Assembly (NCBI GenBank): GCA_913058335.1
Contig: CAJXPX010000005.1
Coordinates: 124,001-188,000 of the forward strand
Direction: 5' to 3'
Length of the DNA stretch: 64,000 bases
DNA from: an uncultured Hyphomonadaceae bacterium
GTDB lineage: Bacteria > Pseudomonadota > Alphaproteobacteria > Caulobacterales > Maricaulaceae
A model generated the notes under the pieces. The model saw only the letters and a list, made by a program, of their open reading frames with translations, was not told the origin of the DNA and did not search any database. This document shows positions 1-7,563 of the stretch, one piece after another. The position numbers and the translations under genes are program-made. Each line of letters starts with the position of its first letter. The first letter of the stretch is position 1.

Positions 1-2
1 TC

Positions 3-2585
3 ACCAATACAGCCGTCATTATGGAGCAATGTAGTTTCAGCCTGGATGAGCTGAAATATGATTACCCTGATGAAGTTGTTGGCGGCGAACAGCCTAATGA
101 GCGATTGCGCCGCCTGACTGAGGTGGGTTTGACATGGCGTTATCCAGACGGCGTGCCGCTGAAGGTTCAGGCCATGGTCGAGAAGGAGCTCTCCCTTATC
201 GCGCAGCTGGATTATGCGCGTTATTTTCTCACCGTTCATGATCTAGTTGAATGCGCGCGCTCAAAAGGCATTTTGTGCCAAGGCCGCGGCTCGGCGGCGA
301 ATTCGGTGGTGTGTTACTCGCTCGGCATTACCGAAGCGTCTCCTGAAACTATTTCAATGGTGTTTGAGCGGTTTATTTCGGAAGTGCGCAATGAGCCTCC
401 GGATATTGATGTGGATTTTGAGCATGAACGCCGCGAAGAGGTTATCCAATATATCTATGAGAAATTTGGCAGGCACAGAGCGGCCATATGCTCAACTGTT
501 GTCCATTTCAAAACCAAGTCAGCCATTCGCGAAGTCGCGAAAGCTATGGGCTTGTCACAAGATGCGATTGCCGCCTTGTCGTCCCAAGTTTGGGGGTGGT
601 CAAGCCGAGGGATTGGGGAAGACCGCGCAGCTGCGGCAGGGTTGGATGTTCAAGATGAACGCATGCGGCAGACCTTGGAACTTACGCAGCAGCTTATTGG
701 GTTCCCGCGCCATCTTTCTCAGCATACGGGCGGTTTTGTTGTTACTCAAACTCGGCTTGATGAGATGTGCCCAATTGATAATGCCGCCATGGATGACCGG
801 ACTTATATCGAATGGGATAAGGACGATATCGACGCGGTCGGGATGCTCAAGATCGACGTGCTTGCCCTTGGCATGCTCACCTGTATCCGCAAAGCCTTCG
901 ATATGCTCTCGGAATGGAAGGGGGAGCATTATACACTGGCAACACTGCCTCAAGATGATCCTGAGACTTATGACATGATTTGCGTGGCCGACACTTTGGG
1001 CGTGTTTCAGATTGAAAGCCGGGCCCAGATGAATTTTACCCCTAGAGCAAGACCGCGCTGCTTTTACGATTTGGTTATTCAGGTCGCGATTATTAGGCCC
1101 GGCCCAATTCAGGGCAATATGGTGCATCCATACCTCAAGCGAAGACGGGGCGAAGAAGCCGTTACCTATCCGTCCAAAGACCTCGAAGAGGTTTTGAGCA
1201 AAACATTAGGTGTACCTCTGTTTCAGGAACAGGCCATGCAAATCGCCATTGTGGCCGCGACATTCTCGCCGAGCGAGGCCGATCAACTCCGGCGCGCTCT
1301 GGGAACCGCGAAGGGGCCGGGCTCTGTTCAGAAGTTCAAAGAGCGGTTCATTCTGGGCTGCCTTGATAATGGATATGACAAAGACTTTGCAGAGGCCGTA
1401 TTTCGGCAGCTTGAAGGATTCTCCGGTTATGGATTCCCAGAGAGCCATGCGGCGAGTTTTGCTCTGCTGGTCTATGCCTCTTGCTGGCTTAAATGCCACC
1501 ACCCTGAAATCTATGCCTGCGCGCTCCTAAACTCGCAGCCCATGGGTTTTTACGCTCCGGCGCAGATAGTGGGCGATGTCCGAAAAGCGGTTATGAAAAA
1601 CGCTCAAAAGCAAGGCGTGGATGTGAGACCTATATCCGTCGAGAAAAGCTATTGGGATCACGTCTTAGAAACTGCGGGCAACGGTCAATTCGCGGTTCGT
1701 TTAGGCTTTCGGCAAATCAAAGGCTTCAAAGAAAAGCACGGTCTGGAAATCGCATCCTTACGGGGGAATGGATACCGCTCAATTGATGCTGTGTGGCGAC
1801 GGGCCGGTTTGAGCAAGCCAGCCCTAGCCCTGCTGGCCAAAGCCGATGCCTTTGCCGCTTACGGCTTGAACCGCCGCGATGCGCTTTGGGAAGTGAACGG
1901 CCTGCCGGGCGACCGGCCACTGCCGCTTTTTGAAAATCTTGGTGAAGGCCAACCCGATGTCAAAACCGCGCTCCCCCAAATGCAGACGTCCGAGGAAGTG
2001 TTTGAAGATTATATTAGCATGAGACTGACCCTGCGAGAACACCCTGTCAGCCTTTTGCAAAAGGATATTGGTAAGACCGTATTGGCGGCATACTTACGAG
2101 ACACGCCGGATGGGACATGGGTAGAGGTTTGCGGCCTTGTTATCACGCGTCAGCGCCCGGGGACGGCGCAGAATGTCACATTCATTACGCTCGAAGATCA
2201 TACGGCCACAGCGAACATTGTTGTCTGGAGCGATATGTTCGAGAGGAACCGAAAATCCGTGACAGCGGGACGCCTTCTGAAAATACGCGGGAAGTTACAG
2301 CGCGAGGGTATTGTGACCCATGTGATTGCCAACCGCATTGATGACCTATCTCACCTGCTCGACACTCTAGGCGATCCAAAAGGGGCGGGTGATATCATTG
2401 ATCCAAGCCACGCCAATGCTGATGAAGCCAAACGGCCTATCCCGCTTCGGGATAAGCCCATGACGGATAAAAGCGGGCGCGATCCCGTGCCGGAGAAGGG
2501 GGATATTTCAATCTATTATGGAGCCGGAGCTAGGCATCCGCGAGAGCAGGCGAAGAAGCTCTTTCACAGCCGCGATTTTCATTGA
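3..2585 (+). CDS. imuC: Error-prone DNA polymerase ImuC/DnaE2, 5' end cut by the window
   Basis: This is the catalytic subunit of the alphaproteobacterial mutasome, a C-family polymerase that with ImuA and ImuB carries out damage-induced translesion synthesis. The reading frame is open to the first base, so the N-terminal PHP domain (roughly 200 or more residues; the family is about 1,050-1,100) is missing. The palm signature PDIDVDFE (near bases 400-425) supplies two metal-binding aspartates and follows the GRGSAANS motif. The fingers and helix-hairpin-helix regions follow, and an OB-fold lies near bases 2,110-2,350. The protein ends in SRDFH, the usual DnaE2 ending rather than that of replicative DnaE. 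No beta-clamp motif was confirmed. The imuA and imuB genes would be expected upstream, outside the window. Its position next to conjugation genes suggests mobile cargo. Confidence 0.95.
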   Translation, partial: TNTAVIMEQCSFSLDELKYDYPDEVVGGEQPNERLRRLTEVGLTWRYPDGVPLKVQAMVEKELSLIAQLDYARYFLTVHDLVECARSKGILCQGRGSAANSVVCYSLGITEASPETISMVFERFISEVRNEPPDIDVDFEHERREEVIQYIYEKFGRHRAAICSTVVHFKTKSAIREVAKAMGLSQDAIAALSSQVWGWSSRGIGEDRAAAAGLDVQDERMRQTLELTQQLIGFPRHLSQHTGGFVVTQTRLDEMCPIDNAAMDDRTYIEWDKDDIDAVGMLKIDVLALGMLTCIRKAFDMLSEWKGEHYTLATLPQDDPETYDMICVADTLGVFQIESRAQMNFTPRARPRCFYDLVIQVAIIRPGPIQGNMVHPYLKRRRGEEAVTYPSKDLEEVLSKTLGVPLFQEQAMQIAIVAATFSPSEADQLRRALGTAKGPGSVQKFKERFILGCLDNGYDKDFAEAVFRQLEGFSGYGFPESHAASFALLVYASCWLKCHHPEIYACALLNSQPMGFYAPAQIVGDVRKAVMKNAQKQGVDVRPISVEKSYWDHVLETAGNGQFAVRLGFRQIKGFKEKHGLEIASLRGNGYRSIDAVWRRAGLSKPALALLAKADAFAAYGLNRRDALWEVNGLPGDRPLPLFENLGEGQPDVKTALPQMQTSEEVFEDYISMRLTLREHPVSLLQKDIGKTVLAAYLRDTPDGTWVEVCGLVITRQRPGTAQNVTFITLEDHTATANIVVWSDMFERNRKSVTAGRLLKIRGKLQREGIVTHVIANRIDDLSHLLDTLGDPKGAGDIIDPSHANADEAKRPIPLRDKPMTDKSGRDPVPEKGDISIYYGAGARHPREQAKKLFHSRDFH

Positions 2586-2730
2586 GTTGACTTCGGGAGT
2601 GGGGGCATAGCGGACACCAAGCTCGTTGATTTATGCTGAGCTTGTATTTGTTAACAAGCAATTTTCTTTTAGATGCTATATTCCGCGCTAATTGAGTATT
2701 TTGTTAGAATTTTAACGTGAGAAATAATGC

Positions 2731-2943
2731 ATGACGGGTCATGAACTTAAAGCTAAGCGAAAATCTTTAGGATTGACCCAAGAATTGCTCGCGCAAGAGC
2801 TAAGCGTATCACGCCCTACTATCTCAATCTGGGAAAAGCGTGGAGACCAAGCTGTTGATCGGATTGTTTTTTTGGCGATGGAGGCATTGACACACAATCC
2901 TGAGCTTAGGGTCGTAATTATGGACGGCGTATATATAAAATAG
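2731..2943 (+). CDS. Small XRE-family helix-turn-helix regulator
   Basis: A 70-residue protein that is almost entirely one Cro/C1-type helix-turn-helix domain. Residues 3-40 show the XRE pattern, with LKAKRKSLGLTQELLAQEL as the first helices and VSRPTISIWEKR as the recognition helix and its flank. The rest is a short acidic-hydrophobic tail. It should bind DNA as a dimer. It lies between imuC and the conjugation genes and may control one of them or the element's own state. A perfect 10-bp palindrome, TTGTTAACAA at 2648-2657, lies upstream with a TATATT -10-like box at 2677-2682, so it could be an autoregulatory operator. That last point is inference. Confidence 0.8.
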   Translation: MTGHELKAKRKSLGLTQELLAQELSVSRPTISIWEKRGDQAVDRIVFLAMEALTHNPELRVVIMDGVYIK

Positions 2944-2952
2944 GAAAGAGTT

Positions 2953-3084
2953 GTGGATAAAAACAAACATATTTTTAGATGGAAGACGTTGGTTGGAGAG
3001 GTTGAGGCAGGCACAATCTTTGGCGCTGTATGTATCGTACTAATCGTATTTATGTTTTTATTCTTTGGCTATATGAAGCTATAG
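2953..3084 (+). CDS. 43-residue single-pass membrane protein
   Basis: Starts at GTG 2953 behind a GGAAAG ribosome-binding site, nine bases after the XRE gene ends, so it is probably co-transcribed with it. A basic N-terminus (DKNKHIFRWK) is followed by one strongly hydrophobic segment, about residues 21-40, and a short MKL tail. I do not recognise a family. Small membrane proteins at this place in conjugative elements are sometimes entry-exclusion or regulatory factors, and this operon has no TrbK, but there is no direct sign of either role. The coding call rests on composition, start context and the hydrophobic segment only. Confidence 0.5.
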   Translation: MDKNKHIFRWKTLVGEVEAGTIFGAVCIVLIVFMFLFFGYMKL

Positions 3085-3141
3085 AGACTGCCGGACTGAA
3101 ACGCCTCAATATCAAATAGCGAATACGCTAACGTCTCCTTT

Positions 3142-3161
3142 GGGGATAAAAATCCCCTTTT
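3142..3161 (+). terminator. Intrinsic terminator after the XRE/small membrane gene pair
   Basis: GGGGAT (3142-3147), a four-base A loop, ATCCCC (3152-3157) and then TTTT. It would close the short transcript that starts upstream of the XRE gene and separate it from traG. Confidence 0.65.
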
Positions 3162-3201
3162 GGATCATCACCCGTCAGCTTGTGCCTCTCCGGCGTTCCA
3201 G

Positions 3202-3324
3202 TCATTTTGCATAAAGAATTTTCCAATCCTCGATCAAGGCGAAGGGTTCATCGGTGGCCTTGGTGATCAATGAATTAATTCGCTCCAAAGACAATGAGGA
3301 ATAATTGCGGACAGCCGCCGACAT
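3202..3324 (-). CDS. Possible 40-residue orphan ORF or gene remnant
   Basis: A minus-strand frame with ATG at 3324 and TGA at 3202-3204, preceded only by a weak TAGGA. The translation (ending EPFALIEDWKILYAK) has an ordinary protein-like composition, which is why it is reported. An in-frame stop lies four codons upstream of the ATG, so it is not the tail of a longer intact gene. No family was recognised. It could be a small protein, the decayed C-terminus of a lost gene, or chance. Confidence 0.25.
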   Translation of the reverse strand: MSAAVRNYSSLSLERINSLITKATDEPFALIEDWKILYAK

Positions 3325-3409
3325 TCCTACGCAAATCTACGCAATTTAGAATCTAGACGAAAATCCCGCTTTTCTGACAGCCTTAGTTCAACTCGAAAGG
3401 ACTAGGGCT

Positions 3410-5452
3410 ATGTCGCCACAAAGCATACTCATTGGACAAATCATCGTCGTCTTTATGACAATTATTTTAACGACGTGGTATGCAACGCAGTGGGTCGCAT
3501 TTCAGTTCGACTATGACGCCTATCTCGGGGACGGAGTGTTTTCCGTAGGGCGACATACGGTCTATGCGCCGTGGAATTTGTTTCAATGGTGGTATCAGTT
3601 CGATGCTTATGCGCCTCATGTCTTTGCCAAAGGCGGACAGATCGCTGCCGGAGGCGGATTCGTTGGAACCCTTGTCGCAGTAATATGCTCGGTTTGGCGA
3701 GGACGGCAGGCAAAGGCCCTAAGCACATTTGGATCGTCGCGCTGGGCCTCATTAAAGCAAATTACAAAAGCGGGACTACTGGACGAGAGGGGCGTTTTTC
3801 TTGGACGCACGAAACATGACTATATCCGGCACGATGGCCCAGAACACATCATGGCGATTGCGCCAACACGTTCAGGCAAGGGGGTAGGGCTTGTAATACC
3901 GACCCTTCTATCCTGGACAGATAGCGCTGTTATTCACGACATTAAAGGTGAGAACTGGCAGCTAACAAGTGGGTGGAGATCAACCTTTTCTCATTGCTTA
4001 TTGTTTGACCCCACAAATGCGGCGAGCGCAAAATACAATCCGCTTTTGGAAGTCCGTAAGGGTGAGCGCGAAGTTCGAGACGTCCAGAACATCGCAGACA
4101 TCCTTGTCGATCCTGAAGGCATGCTTGAGCGCCGCAATCACTGGGAAAAAACCGCTCACAGCCTATTAGTCGGTGCCATTCTCCATATCCTCTACGCCGA
4201 GCGCGTTAAAACGCTGGCTCGCGTGGCCTCATTCCTCTCTGACCCCGATCGCTCTTTTGAGAAAACACTCAGGGTCATGATGAAAACCAATCATCTCGGC
4301 GACCGGGTAAAGGCGCAAGTCCATCCGGTGGTCGCACAAGCAGCGCGCGAACTTCTCAATAAATCTGAAAATGAGCGCTCAGGTGTTTTATCAACGGCTA
4401 TGAGCTTTCTCGGTCTTTACCGGGACCCTACGGTCGCTGAGGTGACTTCAAAATGTGAGTGGCGAATTTCTGACTTAATGAAAGCAGAAAAGCCAGTTTC
4501 ACTTTATCTCGTCATCCCGCCATCTGACATCTCCCGGACAAAGCCATTAGTGCGCCTTATTCTCAATCAGATTGGCCGCCGCCTCACAGAAGAGTTAGTT
4601 GTCTCTGGAAAAGGTAAGCCTAAGCGGCAACTCCTGTTGATGCTTGATGAATTCCCGGCATTGGGGCGGTTGGACTTTTTTGAAAGCTCTTTAGCCTTCA
4701 TGGCGGGGTACGGATTACGGGCTTTCTTGATTTCGCAATCCCTTAACCAGATTGAGAAAGCTTACGGCCCCAATAATTCCATTCTCGACAATTGTCATGT
4801 CCGCGTCGCCTTTGCCACAAACGATGAACGCACGGCCAAGCGCCTCTCTGATGCTATCGGCAGCACAACCGAAATGCGGGCCATGCGCAACTATGCAGGG
4901 CATCGCCTCGCGCCCTGGCTATCCCATGTCATGGTCTCCCGGCAAGAAACCGCGCGCCAGCTCATTACGCCGGGCGAAATTATGCAACTGCCCGACGATG
5001 AACAGCTTATTTTACTATCAGGATTTGCGCCCATCAAAGCGCACAAGGTTCGGTATTTTGCGGATAAGAATTTCACAGGCCGGGTCTCTGAGCCTCCATC
5101 GCTCTCCCCTGATAGCAATGGCGGTCTTTCCCCTTCCTCGCCTTGCGCGTGGGGCTCCGAGGCTCGGTCTGTGGATGACCGTCTTTACACTGCGGTCGGT
5201 GAAGCCGAGCAGGAGAAAATAGCGGCGGCGCTGGCCGAGAAAATGGACACGGTCGGCAAGGATCAATCGCCGGAACTGGTAGGACCTGAGCCGTCAGATG
5301 TTGCTCAACCTATTAAGGACCAAGCTATCGATGTGGAACACGCCGATCCCGTTTTAGCCTCAGTTAAAATTGGTGAATTCATCCGCCAACCCAGTGATTT
5401 GCAGCGCGCCCACGGCCTTACGCACACAACTGATCAAGAGTTGGGGATTTAG
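3410..5452 (+). CDS. traG: Type IV secretion coupling protein TraG (VirD4 family)
   Basis: This inner-membrane hexameric ATPase recruits the relaxosome to the mating channel. The 680-residue length fits the family. It has two N-terminal membrane segments (about residues 4-30 and 75-93), a Walker A at about 150-158 (APTRSGKGVG), the long VirD4/TraG middle region, and a Walker B at about 407-415 (LLMLDEFPALG). The tail after about residue 560 is low in conservation and rich in polar residues. It is the first gene of the transfer operon and stops two bases before the next start. A coupling protein implies that a relaxase is encoded elsewhere in the element, because none is seen here. Confidence 0.97.
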   Translation: MSPQSILIGQIIVVFMTIILTTWYATQWVAFQFDYDAYLGDGVFSVGRHTVYAPWNLFQWWYQFDAYAPHVFAKGGQIAAGGGFVGTLVAVICSVWRGRQAKALSTFGSSRWASLKQITKAGLLDERGVFLGRTKHDYIRHDGPEHIMAIAPTRSGKGVGLVIPTLLSWTDSAVIHDIKGENWQLTSGWRSTFSHCLLFDPTNAASAKYNPLLEVRKGEREVRDVQNIADILVDPEGMLERRNHWEKTAHSLLVGAILHILYAERVKTLARVASFLSDPDRSFEKTLRVMMKTNHLGDRVKAQVHPVVAQAARELLNKSENERSGVLSTAMSFLGLYRDPTVAEVTSKCEWRISDLMKAEKPVSLYLVIPPSDISRTKPLVRLILNQIGRRLTEELVVSGKGKPKRQLLLMLDEFPALGRLDFFESSLAFMAGYGLRAFLISQSLNQIEKAYGPNNSILDNCHVRVAFATNDERTAKRLSDAIGSTTEMRAMRNYAGHRLAPWLSHVMVSRQETARQLITPGEIMQLPDDEQLILLSGFAPIKAHKVRYFADKNFTGRVSEPPSLSPDSNGGLSPSSPCAWGSEARSVDDRLYTAVGEAEQEKIAAALAEKMDTVGKDQSPELVGPEPSDVAQPIKDQAIDVEHADPVLASVKIGEFIRQPSDLQRAHGLTHTTDQELGI

Positions 5453-5454
5453 CG

Positions 5455-5964
5455 ATGGCGAAAACTGATGAGCTTGTTGCCCGCGTTCGCGCACGCATTT
5501 CAACTCAGAATGCAATGTTTCTTAAGCACCGCATGCAGGACACAGGCAAAACAAAATCTCGCCTTATCAATGATGCGCTATCCGCGAGTTTCAGTTACGA
5601 AATTGACGATGAGCGCGATGCCAAGATTTTGGACCGCCTTGATATGATGACGCGCCACAATCATCGCCAGTCCCGTGACCTGAATTTGCAAATGGAGAGC
5701 TTTTCGCTGTTTTTGCAATTCTTCTTCACGCTCTCTCCAGAAATTCCAGCGGTTGATAGTGAGGCGCGTGCCGCCCGCGGCGTCATTGTGCTCAATCAAT
5801 ATTTTGATCAACTCGGCGCTCGGATGAAAAGCGGCGGAAAAACTTTCAAACATGCACTCTCTGACGTTTTGGTGTCTGACGAAGACTTTTTCAGGATGGA
5901 TGAACTCAAGCTTCTCAAAACCCTGAAGGCGAAAAGACTGACAGCGGGAGCAGGCGATGAGTAG
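5455..5964 (+). CDS. Conserved small protein between traG and trbB, possibly CopG-like
   Basis: A 169-residue soluble protein. The N-terminal stretch (ARISTQNAMFLKHR, then TKSRLINDALSASF) looks like a degenerate ribbon-helix-helix region, so CopG/Arc-type DNA binding is possible. The remainder is alpha-helical, with an aromatic cluster at about residues 82-92 (FSLFLQFFF). Chromosomal traG-trbB operons in proteobacteria often carry a gene of this size in this slot, annotated as a CopG-family regulator. The gene sits two bases after traG and overlaps trbB by eight bases, so tight co-translation suggests a role in transfer or its control. The function is not established from sequence. Confidence 0.8.
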   Translation: MAKTDELVARVRARISTQNAMFLKHRMQDTGKTKSRLINDALSASFSYEIDDERDAKILDRLDMMTRHNHRQSRDLNLQMESFSLFLQFFFTLSPEIPAVDSEARAARGVIVLNQYFDQLGARMKSGGKTFKHALSDVLVSDEDFFRMDELKLLKTLKAKRLTAGAGDE

Positions 5965-6973
5965 GTCGCAAAATCCTGCCACTTCTGAGCGCACATTAGC
6001 GATGCTCCACACCTCGCTTGGCCCGCGCATTGTGGAGGCATTGGAAAATCCCAAAGTGATCGAGATCATGGTCAATCCGGACGGACGTCTGTGGCTCGAT
6101 ACGCTGACAACGGGTGTCGTGGATACCAAAGTTACTATCAGGCCTCAGCAAGCGGAACGGGTTGTGCGGCTTGTCGGTACGCATATCAATCAGGACGTCA
6201 CGACCGAAAACCCGATCGTCAGCGCAGAACTTCCGGGCAATGGTGAACGCTTTGAGGGGCTATTGCCTCCTGTCGTATCCGCGGCTGCTTTTTCAATCCG
6301 AAAAGGCGCAGCTGTTGTCTTTAAACTGGTCGATTATGTCGAAGCCAGCATAATGACAAAGGGGCAGGCTGAGGCTCTCCGGTACGCCGTTGAAGCCCGC
6401 CAAAACATCATGATTGTCGGTGGCACCTCGTCGGGCAAAACAACGCTCGCCAATGCTCTTTTAGCCGTTGTTGCTGAGACCGGTGATCGCGTTGTGATCC
6501 TCGAAGATACGAGGGAACTTAGATGCGAAGCTGAAGATACGATAGCGCTTCGTACCCACGGCAGAAATGTGCGTTTGTCGGATTTGGTGCGTTCAACGCT
6601 ACGCCTCCGCCCAGACCGGATTATTGTCGGGGAGGTCCGCGGAGCGGAAGCTCTCGATATGCTCAAGGCCTGGACGACCGGGCATCCTGGCGGCATCGCG
6701 ACCGTCCATGCAAATTCAGCAAAAGCGGGTCTGTCCCGTATCGAACAACTTATTCTTGAGGGTGTGGCGGTGGTCCCACGCACGCTCATAGCGGAAGCAA
6801 TCGACGTGATTGTTTTCATCTCTGGACGAGGCTCCAAAAGGCGTATCGAGACAATCGCGCGCCTGATTGATGTGAAGGGGGAGAGTTACAAACTCGAACC
6901 CCTCGCGGACCCGTCTCCAATCCCCACCCTGACTTATCACGGAGACCACCCATGCACGGAATTGCTGCACTAA
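5957..6973 (+). CDS. trbB: P-type conjugative transfer ATPase TrbB (VirB11 family)
   Basis: A cytoplasmic hexameric traffic ATPase that powers pilus assembly and substrate transfer with TrbE and TraG. At 338 residues it has the usual length. The N-terminal domain (about 1-140) precedes the RecA-like domain. Walker A is GGTSSGKTT at about residues 154-162, followed by the Asp box (VVILEDTRELR), the Walker B region and the His box (GHPGGIATVHANS). It starts inside the end of the preceding gene, and trbC begins 22 bases before its stop, so it is translationally coupled at both ends. Confidence 0.97.
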   Translation: MSRSQNPATSERTLAMLHTSLGPRIVEALENPKVIEIMVNPDGRLWLDTLTTGVVDTKVTIRPQQAERVVRLVGTHINQDVTTENPIVSAELPGNGERFEGLLPPVVSAAAFSIRKGAAVVFKLVDYVEASIMTKGQAEALRYAVEARQNIMIVGGTSSGKTTLANALLAVVAETGDRVVILEDTRELRCEAEDTIALRTHGRNVRLSDLVRSTLRLRPDRIIVGEVRGAEALDMLKAWTTGHPGGIATVHANSAKAGLSRIEQLILEGVAVVPRTLIAEAIDVIVFISGRGSKRRIETIARLIDVKGESYKLEPLADPSPIPTLTYHGDHPCTELLH

Positions 6974-7290
6974 ACATCCACACGCGCCTTTTACTCGGAA
7001 TCATAATCATTGCCCTGATCTTTATGATATTCCCAACAACTGCTCATGCAGCAGGTTCAGCGATGCCGTGGGAAGCCCCGCTCACTAAAATTCTTAAATC
7101 CGTTGAGGGCCCTGTGGCCAAAATATTCGGAACTGTCGTCATTATCATGACGGGCCTTGGATTAGCGTTCGGCGATGCTGGGGGCGGCGTTCGCAAGCTC
7201 ATCCAAATTGTCTTCGGCCTCTCCATTGCATTCACCGCCACAAGCTTCTTTCTGAGCTTCTTTAGCTTTTCAGGCGGGGCGATCATTTAA
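6952..7290 (+). CDS. trbC: Conjugative pilin precursor TrbC (VirB2 family)
   Basis: The major subunit of the conjugative pilus. This 112-residue precursor has a long N-terminal signal segment (about residues 10-32) ending in TAHA before AGSAMPW, a likely signal peptidase cleavage site. Two hydrophobic helices follow (about 60-80 and 88-108), separated by a short polar loop, as in VirB2/TrbC pilins. RP4 TrbC is further cyclised by TraF; no traF homologue is in the window. It overlaps the 3' end of trbB by 22 bases and shares a TAATG junction with trbD. Confidence 0.93.
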   Translation: MHGIAALNIHTRLLLGIIIIALIFMIFPTTAHAAGSAMPWEAPLTKILKSVEGPVAKIFGTVVIIMTGLGLAFGDAGGGVRKLIQIVFGLSIAFTATSFFLSFFSFSGGAII

Positions 7291-7553
7291 TGGCGGGCGG
7301 TCTTCCAGATGGCTACGCTATCCCGCTTCGCCGTTCGCTCACCCAGCCCATCCTTCTGGGCGGGGCTCCGCGGACGGCAGCAATCCTCAACGGAACATTG
7401 GCAGCCGCCTTTGGGCTTGGACTTCAGCTCTGGGCACTCGGCATTATTTACTACGTCACCAGCCACACGCTTTGCGTCTTCTTAGCCAATCGTGACCCTC
7501 AATTCATGGATGTTTTGGTGCGCCACATAAAACACAAAGGTTATCTCTCATGA
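7290..7553 (+). CDS. trbD: Inner-membrane transfer protein TrbD (VirB3 family)
   Basis: An 87-residue protein with the VirB3 pattern: a short N-terminal segment (GYAIPLRRSLTQPILLGGAPR) followed by two close hydrophobic segments at about residues 33-50 and 50-66. VirB3/TrbD associates with the VirB4/TrbE ATPase at the inner membrane. Its start codon overlaps the trbC stop as TAATG, and trbE begins ten bases after its stop, which is the standard Trb order. Confidence 0.93.
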   Translation: MAGGLPDGYAIPLRRSLTQPILLGGAPRTAAILNGTLAAAFGLGLQLWALGIIYYVTSHTLCVFLANRDPQFMDVLVRHIKHKGYLS

Positions 7554-7563
7554 GGATTTTGGC

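Larger units (their letters stand above)
3085..3409. other. Intergenic region between the XRE unit and traG
   Basis: Apart from the terminator and the small minus-strand frame at 3202-3324, I see only a short tandem direct repeat, CTACGCAA at 3327-3334 and again at 3338-3345. The traG promoter should lie in its right half. No oriT-like inverted repeat with a nick motif was recognised. Confidence 0.4.

Noticed and set aside
2586-2730. LexA (SOS) box near imuC or the XRE gene
   Set aside because: I looked for GTTC-N7-GTTC and related forms and did not see one. The imuC promoter is outside the window.
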